The translations under genes and the position numbers were made by a program. Below the pieces are notes generated by a model. That model was not told the origin of the DNA. It was given only the letters and a program-made list of their open reading frames with translations, and ran no database searches. Positions 31,130 to 39,337 of a DNA stretch of 48,812 nucleotides are shown here, piece after piece. Each line of letters starts with the position of its first letter. Position 1 is the stretch's first letter. The stretch covers positions 1 to 48,812 of the forward strand of contig JAFGDV010000031.1 in the NCBI GenBank assembly GCA_016931955.1, written 5' to 3'. This DNA comes from Candidatus Altarchaeota archaeon. GTDB lineage: Archaea > Altiarchaeota > Altiarchaeia > IMC4 > QMZM01.

Positions 31130-33145
31130 CTACTCCCTCACCAGCTTATCTTCTTCTCTAAGGCGCTTAAGTTCTCTCCTAAGAAGCTCTGCCTTCTCCA
31201 TCTCATCAAAATCCTTCATCTTCTTTAAGGCGTCACTCGTCAACGAAAGCTCGACACCGCCCAGAAATTTTGAGTTTACCTTGATGATGCCCTCCTTTTC
31301 CAGCTTCTTAGACCACTGCTTCAGGGTTTCTAGGTCAACGCCCAACTTCTCAGACGCCTTGGCTGCATTGATTTTTTTAACCTTAGTTATCAACGTCTTC
31401 AAATCCTCGGCAGATGGTTTCTTCACTGCAGAAGATTTTTGGGTTATAGGTTCTTCAACAACAGGCTCCTCCTCAACAGGCTCAACAACAGGCTCCTCCT
31501 CAACAGGCTCAACAACAGGCTCCTCCTCAACAGGCTCAACAACAGGCTCCTCGATCTTGGGGAACTTGGGGGTTTCCATTGGAGGCGTTAAACGGGTATC
31601 TTCCCTTTTCTCAAGCTCTTCACTATCCAGTCTCTCCCTTATCTTCCTCAAGTCGGCTTCTTTACGCTCCCTCTCCACTAACTCCCGTTCTCTTCTGGCT
31701 AATTCCTGCTCTCTTTCCGCAAGCTGCAGAGCCATTTCCTTTAACCTCTCCTCACCTTCAACCTCCTTGCCCCACTTAGAGAGTAATTCCTCAACCCTTG
31801 CAGCCTTCTTATCCGCTATCTCCTTCTGCTTAGTAAGATGTTCTTCTCTGCTAGCAAGCGCTTCCTTCTCTGTTTTTATCCGCTGGTCGAGCATTGAAAG
31901 CTCCTTTTCCCGCTCATTAAATATCCTCTCCTTTTCCATCACAGCCTCAACTTCCTTTTGTATATTTCCGCCCCTACTCTGTAGTTCCTCCTTGATCCTG
32001 TTTATCCTCTCCTCTCTGCTATCCAATTCTGGTCTTCTCTGCTCTAGCTCCTCCTTCTCCTTCAAGACCCTTTCTTCCATCTCATAGACTTTTTCTTCCC
32101 TACTCTTAAACTCATCATACTTTTTCTCTATTTTCTTTTCTCTCTCATTCATCTCGCTCTCCCTTTCTGTCAGGATAATGTCACGGCTCTTGATGTCATC
32201 CATCTTCTTTCTCAGAGTTGCTTCCATGCTCCTCAGACGATCCTCGATGGCCTTAAAACTGTTATTTTTTTCCTTCAATTCTCTGGCGCCACTTAAGATT
32301 GTTTCTTGTTTTACGGAAAGTTCTTCCTGTAATGATTTGATTTTTTCCTCCTCAGATAGGAGATTAGATTCCCTCCCCCAGATCTTCTTCTCCATGCTTT
32401 CGAGTTCGAGAATCTTTTGCTCCGAATCCCTTATCTTCTTGCTCCTTTCCTTGAGTTCGGTCTCGGCTGCCTTCAATCTCTTTTCTATATTCATCAACTC
32501 AGATTCTCTGCTGTCAAGCGCCTCCTTTTTAGCCATCAATTTCCCGCTTTCTTCCCTGAGCGCTGCAATATCCTTCTCGGCTTGCTGAATCTTCACCTCT
32601 CTTGCAACCAAACTCTGATGCGCATTTTTCAGGCGCTCCTCAGTCTTCTCCAATTCCTGTTTTTTCTTGATGAACTCATCCTGCCTTCTCTTCAAATCAG
32701 AACTCATAGACTGCAGTTCTGTGTTGAAATTCCGCAGTTCATTCTCCTTTTCGTTGAGCTTTTTTTCTCTAGCATCAAGTTCCAGAACCCTTTTCTCTGA
32801 GTTCTCTATCCTCCTTTTTCTCTCAACTAATTCAGCCTCGGCTGCCTTCAGTTTCTCCTCGAAGTCTTTAAATTCCGCTTCTTTAGTTTCTAGTCTTTTA
32901 TTTCTTTCAAGAAAATTCTTTTCTTTTTCCACCAGTTTGGCTTCCATTTCCTTCAGTATTTCCTTTATCTTCTCTAGTTTCTCTTCTTTCACCCTCAGTT
33001 TGCTCTCAACATCCTTTAAACCGATTTCCTCGCTAAAGAAAAACTGAAGGTCTTCTTCCTTGTCCTTTAACTCTTTCTCCCACTGCTCTAATTCGCTCTG
33101 CCTTCTCTTCAATTCCTCCTGGGTCAGGATTGGTCCACTAGCCAT
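31130..33145 (-). CDS. long coiled-coil protein with C-terminal winged helix
   Basis: This 671-residue protein is almost entirely charged heptad repeat from about residue 5 to 525, without an ATPase head, signal peptide or membrane segment. A Pro/Val/Glu linker of tandem EEPVVEPVE units (about 532-565) follows. A winged-helix-like domain is at about 575-640 (AEDLKTLITKVKKINAAKAS, then GVDLETLKQWSKKLEKEGII with a following wing), and a short charged helix ends the protein. The architecture suggests an elongated scaffold or DNA-organising protein, with the winged helix as DNA-binding or kleisin-like end. I cannot name a family. It lies between the RaSEA-ArcS gene (23 bases) and hef. Confidence 0.7.
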   Translation of the reverse strand: MASGPILTQEELKRRQSELEQWEKELKDKEEDLQFFFSEEIGLKDVESKLRVKEEKLEKIKEILKEMEAKLVEKEKNFLERNKRLETKEAEFKDFEEKLKAAEAELVERKRRIENSEKRVLELDAREKKLNEKENELRNFNTELQSMSSDLKRRQDEFIKKKQELEKTEERLKNAHQSLVAREVKIQQAEKDIAALREESGKLMAKKEALDSRESELMNIEKRLKAAETELKERSKKIRDSEQKILELESMEKKIWGRESNLLSEEEKIKSLQEELSVKQETILSGARELKEKNNSFKAIEDRLRSMEATLRKKMDDIKSRDIILTERESEMNEREKKIEKKYDEFKSREEKVYEMEERVLKEKEELEQRRPELDSREERINRIKEELQSRGGNIQKEVEAVMEKERIFNEREKELSMLDQRIKTEKEALASREEHLTKQKEIADKKAARVEELLSKWGKEVEGEERLKEMALQLAEREQELARRERELVERERKEADLRKIRERLDSEELEKREDTRLTPPMETPKFPKIEEPVVEPVEEEPVVEPVEEEPVVEPVEEEPVVEEPITQKSSAVKKPSAEDLKTLITKVKKINAAKASEKLGVDLETLKQWSKKLEKEGIIKVNSKFLGGVELSLTSDALKKMKDFDEMEKAELLRRELKRLREEDKLVRE
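31456..31551 (-). repeat. 27-base in-frame tandem repeat in the coiled-coil gene
   Basis: Three full and one partial copy of a 27-base unit begin at 31456, 31483, 31510 and 31537. Each encodes nine residues of the EEPVVEPVE linker. The copies are nearly identical at the nucleotide level, so copy number has probably changed recently by slippage, altering the linker length. Confidence 0.9.
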
Positions 33146-33207
33146 CTTTTATAAGTATAAGGTATCTATTTTTCTGCTTTGGTTATATATTACTTCTAGG
33201 CAATTAA

Positions 33208-35406
33208 TTATTTCTTGTATTTGCTTTTAATGGTCTCCCTTATATTGGCTGCCTTTTTCTCGCCTATGCCCTCAACGTTCATCAGATCCTTCTTCGGTGC
33301 GTTGATGACGTCGACTACGCTGCCGAATTCCTCAAGCAATCTTTTTGCGAGAACTGCGGAAACGTTCGGCAGAGACTCTATGACGTATCTCTGCCTCTCC
33401 TGCAGGGTTATGGGTTTCTTTTCGCCCCTCAATGGTATCTCCTTTTCCTCGGGCAGCTGCTCCCTCTTCGCGATCAAATACAATATGTGAACTGTGTCGT
33501 ATTCGTCTCTGGAGCGCAGCACATGGATTCCGAAGCTTAATGGCAGCGTTATCAGTGCCCCGCGTATGGCGTTCGCGTGTATGTCTCTCAGGTAATAGAG
33601 GTTTTCCACACCCTCAATTATCATTATGGGTATCTCGAAATTTCTGGCCAGCTCGTTTGCCTGCGACAGCAGACGCTTGTCTATGATCGACTGCAGGAAG
33701 TCCTCTGTTGTCTTCCTTTCAACACACACCCTGTTGCTTAATATGAAGTCTCCGACAGGCAGCTGCCTTATCTCTATTTTTGCCTTCTCCCTGAGGGCCT
33801 TCAGCAGATTGGTACTTCTCTCCCTAGCATCCACGTATATCTTTATTTCCTTCTCTTCGTGGCTGACTGGGGGGCTGTATTTTATGAGGCTCTGCTGTCC
33901 GACGTCTCCCTCAAAGTTGTCCCCCATCTTCTTCACCATGGTCTTCATCTTCCTCTCCTTATGCACGGAGGCCCAATAGTATGCCTCATCCCTGGTCTCC
34001 TTCGCCATGAGCACAATAACCTTGCCCGCGGTGCTTCTCCCGGTTCTGCCTCTCCGCTGTATCGACCTTATCTCTGACGGAATCGGCTCATAGAATACAA
34101 CGACGTCGACCTTTGGTATGTCTATGCCCTCCTCTGCCACGGAAGTGGCGACCAAGGCGGTATATTTTCCGGCCTTGAAGTTTTCCAGGACGCTTATCTG
34201 CTCCTTTTGAGTCATCCCTTTTCTACCGTCCTTGGACGCCTGCCCAATGAATTCCCTGGCAAGGATGTCGCTTTGATTCAGTTTGTTGATTATTTCCTCG
34301 ACGGTATCCCTGTACTGAGTGAACACTATCACCTTCTCCCCCCGGTGTTCTTCCACTATTTCAGCTAGCTTATCCAGTTTTGGGTGTTCAACGCCCTTCA
34401 GATTCAGTTCATGAACACTCTGTGTCAGATAATTCATCCTCGAATCAGAGAAAAGCCGGTCTATGGCCTTAGACTTCTGTTTTCTAAGGCGCTGCAGATA
34501 GTTGTCCAATGACCCTATTCCTTGGGTTTCCAGCAGCTCGAGGGCGTGGCTTATCTTCAGGGCTGACGCAACCAGTGAAGCATTGTTGAATGATTTCTCG
34601 CCTTCAGCTATTTCTTTCCTGATCTCGGACTGCATCTGTAGGAGTGTTTTCTTATTCACTTTCTCTATGCTCGCGCTCTTTAAGTAGCCATTCTTCTTCA
34701 GCTGCCTTAGATCGTCCCTTAGTACAGATTCAATGACCTTCTTCACCTTCTTGAATTCCTCTGGAAGCTCGACCTTCACCCACTCGGTCCTGACCTTCTG
34801 GATGTATGGTCTGACGTCGGCGTCCTCCTCTGTTTTTGCTTCAACCCTCTGTATGAAGAGGCTCTTACATATCTCTTTTACTGTTTCACTGTCCGAGCTC
34901 GGCGAAGCCGTTAAACCCAGTATTAGGGGGTTCTCTGCGGTCTTCATGTATTCTTCAGCGATGTTCACGTATGAGTAGTTCCCAACTGAGCGATGGCATT
35001 CATCCACTATCAGGAGGGAGACGTTCTTCAGTTCCAATCCGCGGAAGATGTCGTTTTCTATCGTCTGCGGGGTCGCGAATATCATCTGACTTTTATTCCA
35101 TAGATCTTTTCTATCCTTGACGGGGTCCATGCCGGTAAGCACTACCGTGTCTTCCACTTTTAGTATTTCGCTGAACTTGCGGTGGTGTTGCACCGCCAGA
35201 GGCCTTGTCGGCGCCAGAAACAGTATCTTCGATTTCTGGAATTCATTCAGGCGGTGTGCTGCTATCATGGCCGCGATGATGGTCTTCCCTAAGCCCGTGG
35301 GTAAGACGATGAGGGTGTTCACATCCAATGCCCTTGAAACAACAGCCTCCTGGTACTTCCTAAGGCTCACGGTCTGCGGTTTAATCAGGGGATGGCTTAC
35401 ATACAT
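33208..35406 (-). CDS. hef: Hef: XPF/Mus81-family helicase-nuclease
   Basis: This is an archaeal fork-processing enzyme with both helicase and nuclease parts. The SF2 helicase half contains LIVLPTGLGKT (Walker A, about residues 32-42), DECH in LLIVDECHRSVGN, TASPSS, VATSVAEEGIDIPKVD and QRRGRTGR (motif VI). The XPF nuclease domain carries VGDFILSNRVCVERKTTEDF with the ERKxxxD active site. Two helix-hairpin-helix motifs close the protein (LPNVSAVLAKRLLEEFG and VEGIGEKKAANI). At 732 residues it is the full-length euryarchaeal form rather than the short crenarchaeal XPF. It is divergent from a small membrane protein gene. Confidence 0.95.
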   Translation of the reverse strand: MYVSHPLIKPQTVSLRKYQEAVVSRALDVNTLIVLPTGLGKTIIAAMIAAHRLNEFQKSKILFLAPTRPLAVQHHRKFSEILKVEDTVVLTGMDPVKDRKDLWNKSQMIFATPQTIENDIFRGLELKNVSLLIVDECHRSVGNYSYVNIAEEYMKTAENPLILGLTASPSSDSETVKEICKSLFIQRVEAKTEEDADVRPYIQKVRTEWVKVELPEEFKKVKKVIESVLRDDLRQLKKNGYLKSASIEKVNKKTLLQMQSEIRKEIAEGEKSFNNASLVASALKISHALELLETQGIGSLDNYLQRLRKQKSKAIDRLFSDSRMNYLTQSVHELNLKGVEHPKLDKLAEIVEEHRGEKVIVFTQYRDTVEEIINKLNQSDILAREFIGQASKDGRKGMTQKEQISVLENFKAGKYTALVATSVAEEGIDIPKVDVVVFYEPIPSEIRSIQRRGRTGRSTAGKVIVLMAKETRDEAYYWASVHKERKMKTMVKKMGDNFEGDVGQQSLIKYSPPVSHEEKEIKIYVDARERSTNLLKALREKAKIEIRQLPVGDFILSNRVCVERKTTEDFLQSIIDKRLLSQANELARNFEIPIMIIEGVENLYYLRDIHANAIRGALITLPLSFGIHVLRSRDEYDTVHILYLIAKREQLPEEKEIPLRGEKKPITLQERQRYVIESLPNVSAVLAKRLLEEFGSVVDVINAPKKDLMNVEGIGEKKAANIRETIKSKYKK

Positions 35407-35451
35407 CTTATATATTTATATATGGAGACAACAATAGATTAATTGCAGAAG

Positions 35452-35964
35452 ATGAAGCTTGCGGAGAAAAACCTGGGCTACTACGCAAGTAACATAAAGC
35501 TGCCCCTGCTCTACTATATTATAGCAGTTATATTAGCCTTCATCGTGGCTTATATCCTCCCCCTCGATTTGGCGTGGCTTTTAGTCCTAGCAGTTTTATT
35601 GTTTGGGCCGATTCTTCTTCCAACATATATCGGATGGTCTACTGTCAGGAAGAGAGGAGGTGCCCTCACCCATGCTGCATTATCTGGTGCATTGCTGGGA
35701 GTGGTCCTATGCTCTATTTTCCTTATACTGATCATCTTATTTGCAGGGATTAGTTTCACTCTTTTTTCTGGGCAATCTGACACGACTGGATTGAGTCCGG
35801 AAACTGCTGAAGTCGTATTCTTGATCGATCAACTGATATACAGGGTCAGCATGGTTATGTTGGGTATCGCTGTTATTGGATTCCCGTTCTATGCTGGAGC
35901 GTACACTGCAATCTCTGTGACATGCGCAGCTCTTGGGGGTTTGATAGCAAAGAAAACGATGTAG
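35452..35964 (+). CDS. hypothetical four-pass membrane protein
   Basis: I do not recognise this 170-residue protein. It has four to five hydrophobic segments: about residues 20-35, 40-60, 75-105 and 130-165 of the ATG-started form. The last is Gly/Ala-rich and ends in a basic KK. I prefer the ATG at 35452 to the TTG at 35443. A TATA-like stretch (TATATATTTATATATGG) lies about 30-45 bases upstream and is shared with hef. It ends three bases before the convergent pheA stop. Nothing suggests a function. Confidence 0.6.
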   Translation: MKLAEKNLGYYASNIKLPLLYYIIAVILAFIVAYILPLDLAWLLVLAVLLFGPILLPTYIGWSTVRKRGGALTHAALSGALLGVVLCSIFLILIILFAGISFTLFSGQSDTTGLSPETAEVVFLIDQLIYRVSMVMLGIAVIGFPFYAGAYTAISVTCAALGGLIAKKTM

Positions 35965-35967
35965 TCT

Positions 35968-36759
35968 TCAGTAGCTTCCTAGTATCTTGAGGTAGGTTGT
36001 TTTTTCTTTCACTGCGTTCATTACCTTCCCTACTTTTTCGTCTTTGAGCGAGCCTTCGAAGTCAACAAAGAACAGGTATTCTCCGAGTTTTTTCTTTGAG
36101 GGCCTTGATTCTATCTTCGTCAGATTTATTCCGTCGTCTGCGAACTCCTTCAGTGTCTTATATAAGGCTCCGGGCTCGTCCCTTAAGGCGAATATTATCG
36201 AGGTCTTATTCCCTGAACCCTCCCCCTTTGAGATCACGATGAAACGGGTCTGGCTCCTTGCGTCTTCGATGTTCTCTCTCAGGAGCCTTAAGCTGTAGAT
36301 TTCCGCGGCCTCCTTGGGACCGATTGCCGCAGAGTTCCTGAGATTCCTTACCTCCGCCATGGCGGCTGCGGTGCTCTCATGCCTCTGCAGTCTAGCCTCC
36401 GGGAAATTTTCGGATAGAAAACGCTTGCACTGAGCCAGGGCATGTGGGTGCGATATTATCGTCTTAACATCCTTAAAATTCGTGCCCGCTGGGCCTACCA
36501 GACACAATCTTATGTCCATTATCAGTTCCTTCACTATCTTCAAGTCGTATTCTATGAGGGAGTCCATGGTCGTGTTGACGCTTCCCTCAAGGGAGTTCTC
36601 AATCGCCACAACGCCGTATTCTGTTCCAGAATCCACTAGATCGAAGACCTCGTCCACGGTACTGCAGTAGGTGAATTCAGCCTCCTTGAATACCTTTCTT
36701 GCGGCGATCTCGGTGAAGGTCCCCATCGGACCTAAGACACAAACCCTAGTTTTGTTCAT
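35968..36759 (-). CDS. pheA: prephenate dehydratase with ACT domain
   Basis: This enzyme converts prephenate to phenylpyruvate in phenylalanine synthesis. The catalytic part shows LGPMGTFTEIAARKVF at the start, VVAIENSLEGSVNTTMDSL, ISHPHALAQCKRFL, ESTAAAMAEV and SQTRFIVI, which contains the essential Thr-Arg-Phe. The C-terminal ACT domain, the phenylalanine sensor, shows FALRDEPGALYKTLKEFAD and LTKIESRPSKKKLGEYLFFVD. The sensor is intact, so feedback inhibition by phenylalanine is expected. At 263 residues it is the monofunctional form; chorismate mutase is the separate gene overlapping it by 14 bases. Confidence 0.96.
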   Translation of the reverse strand: MNKTRVCVLGPMGTFTEIAARKVFKEAEFTYCSTVDEVFDLVDSGTEYGVVAIENSLEGSVNTTMDSLIEYDLKIVKELIMDIRLCLVGPAGTNFKDVKTIISHPHALAQCKRFLSENFPEARLQRHESTAAAMAEVRNLRNSAAIGPKEAAEIYSLRLLRENIEDARSQTRFIVISKGEGSGNKTSIIFALRDEPGALYKTLKEFADDGINLTKIESRPSKKKLGEYLFFVDFEGSLKDEKVGKVMNAVKEKTTYLKILGSY

Positions 36760-37009
36760 TTCTACAGTATCTGATTACCTGCTCGAATATGCTCCTGATG
36801 AATCCTCTGTTGAGTTCAGTCGATTCCGTGATCTTGTCCAAGACCTGTTTTTCCCTTCCTAGGTCAGGTATGTCTTTACCCAGTTTCTTCTTTTCTTTCC
36901 CTATCTTCTTCGCTATGTTGACCCGTTCCTCGATAAGCCTCAATATTTCGTTGTCTATTTCATCTATTCTCCTCCTGTGTTCTTCTAGTCCGGGCATTTT
37001 CTGCTCCAT
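36746..37009 (-). CDS. chorismate mutase, AroQ class
   Basis: This enzyme rearranges chorismate to prephenate, feeding the overlapping pheA product. The 87-residue all-helical protein has the AroQ pattern: RRRIDEIDNEILRLIEERVNIAKKIGKEK, with the catalytic Arg near the N-terminus and Arg-x6-Lys in helix 1, then DLGREKQVLDKI and a C-terminal helix FIRSIFEQVIRYCR. The ATG at 37009 and an in-frame ATG at 36997 both lie inside the 3' end of herA, so the start is translationally coupled to herA in either case. Confidence 0.9.
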   Translation of the reverse strand: MEQKMPGLEEHRRRIDEIDNEILRLIEERVNIAKKIGKEKKKLGKDIPDLGREKQVLDKITESTELNRGFIRSIFEQVIRYCRNEQN

Positions 37010-38505
37010 TGCTCTACGACGTCGATGTCTTCCCCTCCAACGGCGGTGACTCTCTCCCTGATCTTGACCGTCACTGGCAGCTTTGTTGCTGCCCCCGCAA
37101 TAATGGCTTCTCCGCGGGAGAGGCTTGGCAGGTCCCTCACAATATCCTCTGTGACGCTCTCAACTGACTGGCGGATGTATTCCTGGTCTGCAGGATTCAC
37201 TATCTTCAGTATTATTTGAGTGTTGCACTGGGATAAGACGTCTGCGTCAAGTCTGCTCGGCCGCTGGCTTACGATACATAAGCCGACGCCGAATTTCCTG
37301 CCCTCTCTGGCGATCTTCTTCAGGATGGACCTTGATAGGATCTTTCTGTCCTCTGAGGTCCGGGGGGCGAAGTTGTGCGCTTCCTCCACTATGAGGAAGG
37401 CCGGCACATCGAATCTGCCTTCGCCGTCTTTCACGTAAGCCTTCCTTGCTTCAAAGATCCTCCTGGTGATCGCTGCTATTATCGTCTCCGACAGTCTTTC
37501 ATCAGCATCTGATAGATCTATCACCGTGAGCTGGTTTCCTGCGACAATGTCTTCTATGGGCGTCCCCTTGAGCTCGAATATCGCCAACCTGTTAAGTCTC
37601 TCGATCTTCCTTATCGTGGAACCTATCGTGGTTAAACCAACCCTCTTGGATAGCTCCTTTATGTCGCCTTCGGATATGTTTTCAGCGAGGATGTCTCTGC
37701 CCTCTTTCGCGTCATAGATCAGTCCCATAACATCCTTTATTATGTTGAGATCGTATCTGTCGTAGAATTTTCTTGCAAGCGTTATCACAGCATCTATGAG
37801 GTCCCTCTGCGCCTCCGTCAGGTCCGGTACAAGGTTTATGAAGTCTATCGACCTGAGGGAGGAGGTCTCTATCTTGATCTTGCTGTCCCCTTTCACTCCG
37901 TAGACCTTCGTCTTCGCGTTGCCCATGCTTATGCCCTTGTATTCCCCATGGGGGTCGAATACGACTACTGCGCCCTTCTTCTTCAATAGTTCCTCTATAA
38001 CGACCCCAACGGTATAGCTTTTCCCGGACCCTGTCATCGCAAGAATCGCGCAATGCCTCGAAATCAGGTCATTAACTGAGATGTATACTGGAACGCTCTC
38101 TCTGGTGGATAGTGTTCCTACACAAGCGGCCTTCTTCTCTTCCTGGCGGAGGATTCTCTTCACTATGTCGTCATCCGCGAGGTACACGCTGGAGCCGGGT
38201 TTTATCCCATACCGGGGCATCTCCAAACCGTTGCTGCCCTCGTATCCAAGGACCTTGACTGTTGGGACTGGGTACTCGCCCTCATTCAACAGTATGTCCC
38301 CTAAACGTAGGTCTCGGCCGAATTCGTCCGGAAGCAGTTCATTGGAGATTATGATGTCTTTTATGATCCCCAGGATCTTGTTGCCTGTGACGGATTCATT
38401 GACGACGACGAACTCATCCCTCTTCACGTTTTTTTCCATGCCGTTCTTTATGACGAACCTGAAGCCTCTGAGCGTTGTCGAACCGATAACCTGCCCTATC
38501 TCCAT
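36985..38505 (-). CDS. herA: HerA-type DNA translocase/helicase
   Basis: This is a hexameric bidirectional translocase that resects DNA ends with NurA and Mre11-Rad50. The N-terminal HAS barrel covers about residues 1-110. The ATPase has LAMTGSGKSYTVGVVIEELL (Walker A), VVVFDPHGEY (Walker B), AFLIVEEAHNFAPR and IVSQRPSRLDADVLSQCNTQ. I chose the ATG at 38505 (MEIGQVIGST), which matches family N-termini; an in-frame ATG at 38541 would leave only three bases before the divergent nadM start. NurA is not adjacent; instead the gene leads an operon with chorismate mutase and pheA. Confidence 0.93.
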   Translation of the reverse strand: MEIGQVIGSTTLRGFRFVIKNGMEKNVKRDEFVVVNESVTGNKILGIIKDIIISNELLPDEFGRDLRLGDILLNEGEYPVPTVKVLGYEGSNGLEMPRYGIKPGSSVYLADDDIVKRILRQEEKKAACVGTLSTRESVPVYISVNDLISRHCAILAMTGSGKSYTVGVVIEELLKKKGAVVVFDPHGEYKGISMGNAKTKVYGVKGDSKIKIETSSLRSIDFINLVPDLTEAQRDLIDAVITLARKFYDRYDLNIIKDVMGLIYDAKEGRDILAENISEGDIKELSKRVGLTTIGSTIRKIERLNRLAIFELKGTPIEDIVAGNQLTVIDLSDADERLSETIIAAITRRIFEARKAYVKDGEGRFDVPAFLIVEEAHNFAPRTSEDRKILSRSILKKIAREGRKFGVGLCIVSQRPSRLDADVLSQCNTQIILKIVNPADQEYIRQSVESVTEDIVRDLPSLSRGEAIIAGAATKLPVTVKIRERVTAVGGEDIDVVEQWSRKCPD

Positions 38506-38544
38506 GATCTTATAGATATAAGGCTTTGTTTCATAAATCATATT

Positions 38545-39054
38545 ATGCCAGAGGTCACCGCTCTCTTAGTGGGTAGGTTTCAGCCCTTCCACAATGGACA
38601 TATGAAGCTCATAGAGCATGTCGCGAATGAGGTCGACTATTTGTTGATAGCCATAGGCAGCTCCCAGGAAAGCCATACCTGGGAGAACCCGTTCTCTGCC
38701 GAAGAGAGGAAGATGATGGTCCAGAAATCGCTCAGGGTATTCAAACGCTATGAGATCTATGAGATACCGGACGTCAACAACGACAGGATCTGGGTTTCTC
38801 ACGTGAAGAGGATTCTTCCGGAATTCGATGTAGTTTATGCTAACAGCGACCGCGAAATCCGCCTGTTCGGGGAAGCCGGCTTCGAGGTCAAATCCACTCC
38901 GTTGTTCAGCAGAGACCTCTACTCTGGGACAGAGATCAGGAGGAGGATCGCCATGGACGAGAAATGGGAGCGACTCGTCCCTCAGGGAACCATAGACGTG
39001 ATTAGGAGCGTGGACGGCATCAGGAGGATCAAGGAGCTGAGCCTTATTTTATAA
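38545..39054 (+). CDS. nadM: nicotinamide-nucleotide adenylyltransferase, archaeal type
   Basis: This enzyme joins NMN and ATP to give NAD+. The archaeal NadM signature is clear: LLVGRFQPFHNGHMKLIEH (residues 8-26, with the HxGH nucleotidylyl-transferase motif), AIGSSQESHTWENPFSAEER, DVNNDRIWVSHVKRILP, and YSGTEIRRRIAM near the C-terminus (the ISSTxxR-like motif). At 169 residues it is the usual length. It leads a three-gene unit with an EF-Tu domain II-like protein and an HtrA-like protease (gaps of 18 and 10 bases). Confidence 0.95.
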   Translation: MPEVTALLVGRFQPFHNGHMKLIEHVANEVDYLLIAIGSSQESHTWENPFSAEERKMMVQKSLRVFKRYEIYEIPDVNNDRIWVSHVKRILPEFDVVYANSDREIRLFGEAGFEVKSTPLFSRDLYSGTEIRRRIAMDEKWERLVPQGTIDVIRSVDGIRRIKELSLIL

Positions 39055-39072
39055 TCCATATCATAATATAAC

Positions 39073-39327
39073 ATGGCCGAAAAACAAAAAGTCGGTGAGG
39101 TCTTCACCTACTTCGCAAAGGCCGGTGTCGCAGGTATAACGTTGACCGACGGCTCTCTTAGTGTTGGAGACAACATACTTTTTTTGGGTAATACCACGAA
39201 TTTTCAGCAGACCGTTGAATCCATGCAGATAGAACACAACTCTGTTCATAAGGCGGACCCCGGTCAGTCCATAGGAATGAAGGTGAGGGACAGAGTTAGG
39301 CCTCACGACGCAGTCTACACGGTCTGA
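39073..39327 (+). CDS. EF-Tu domain II-like small protein
   Basis: This 84-residue protein resembles the beta-barrel domain II of translational GTPases without the GTPase: KVGEVFTYFAKAGVAGITLT, DGSLSVGDNILFLG, then a central strand pair and ADPGQSIGMKVRDRVRPHDAVY. Such stand-alone domains are usually annotated as translation elongation factor-like proteins, but no function has been shown that I know of. It lies between nadM and the protease gene with small gaps, suggesting co-transcription. Confidence 0.8.
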   Translation: MAEKQKVGEVFTYFAKAGVAGITLTDGSLSVGDNILFLGNTTNFQQTVESMQIEHNSVHKADPGQSIGMKVRDRVRPHDAVYTV

Positions 39328-39337
39328 ACTCCGAGAA

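Noticed and set aside
31456-31551. The 27-base tandem repeat as a CRISPR array
   Set aside because: The units are contiguous with no spacers and are in frame within a coding region.
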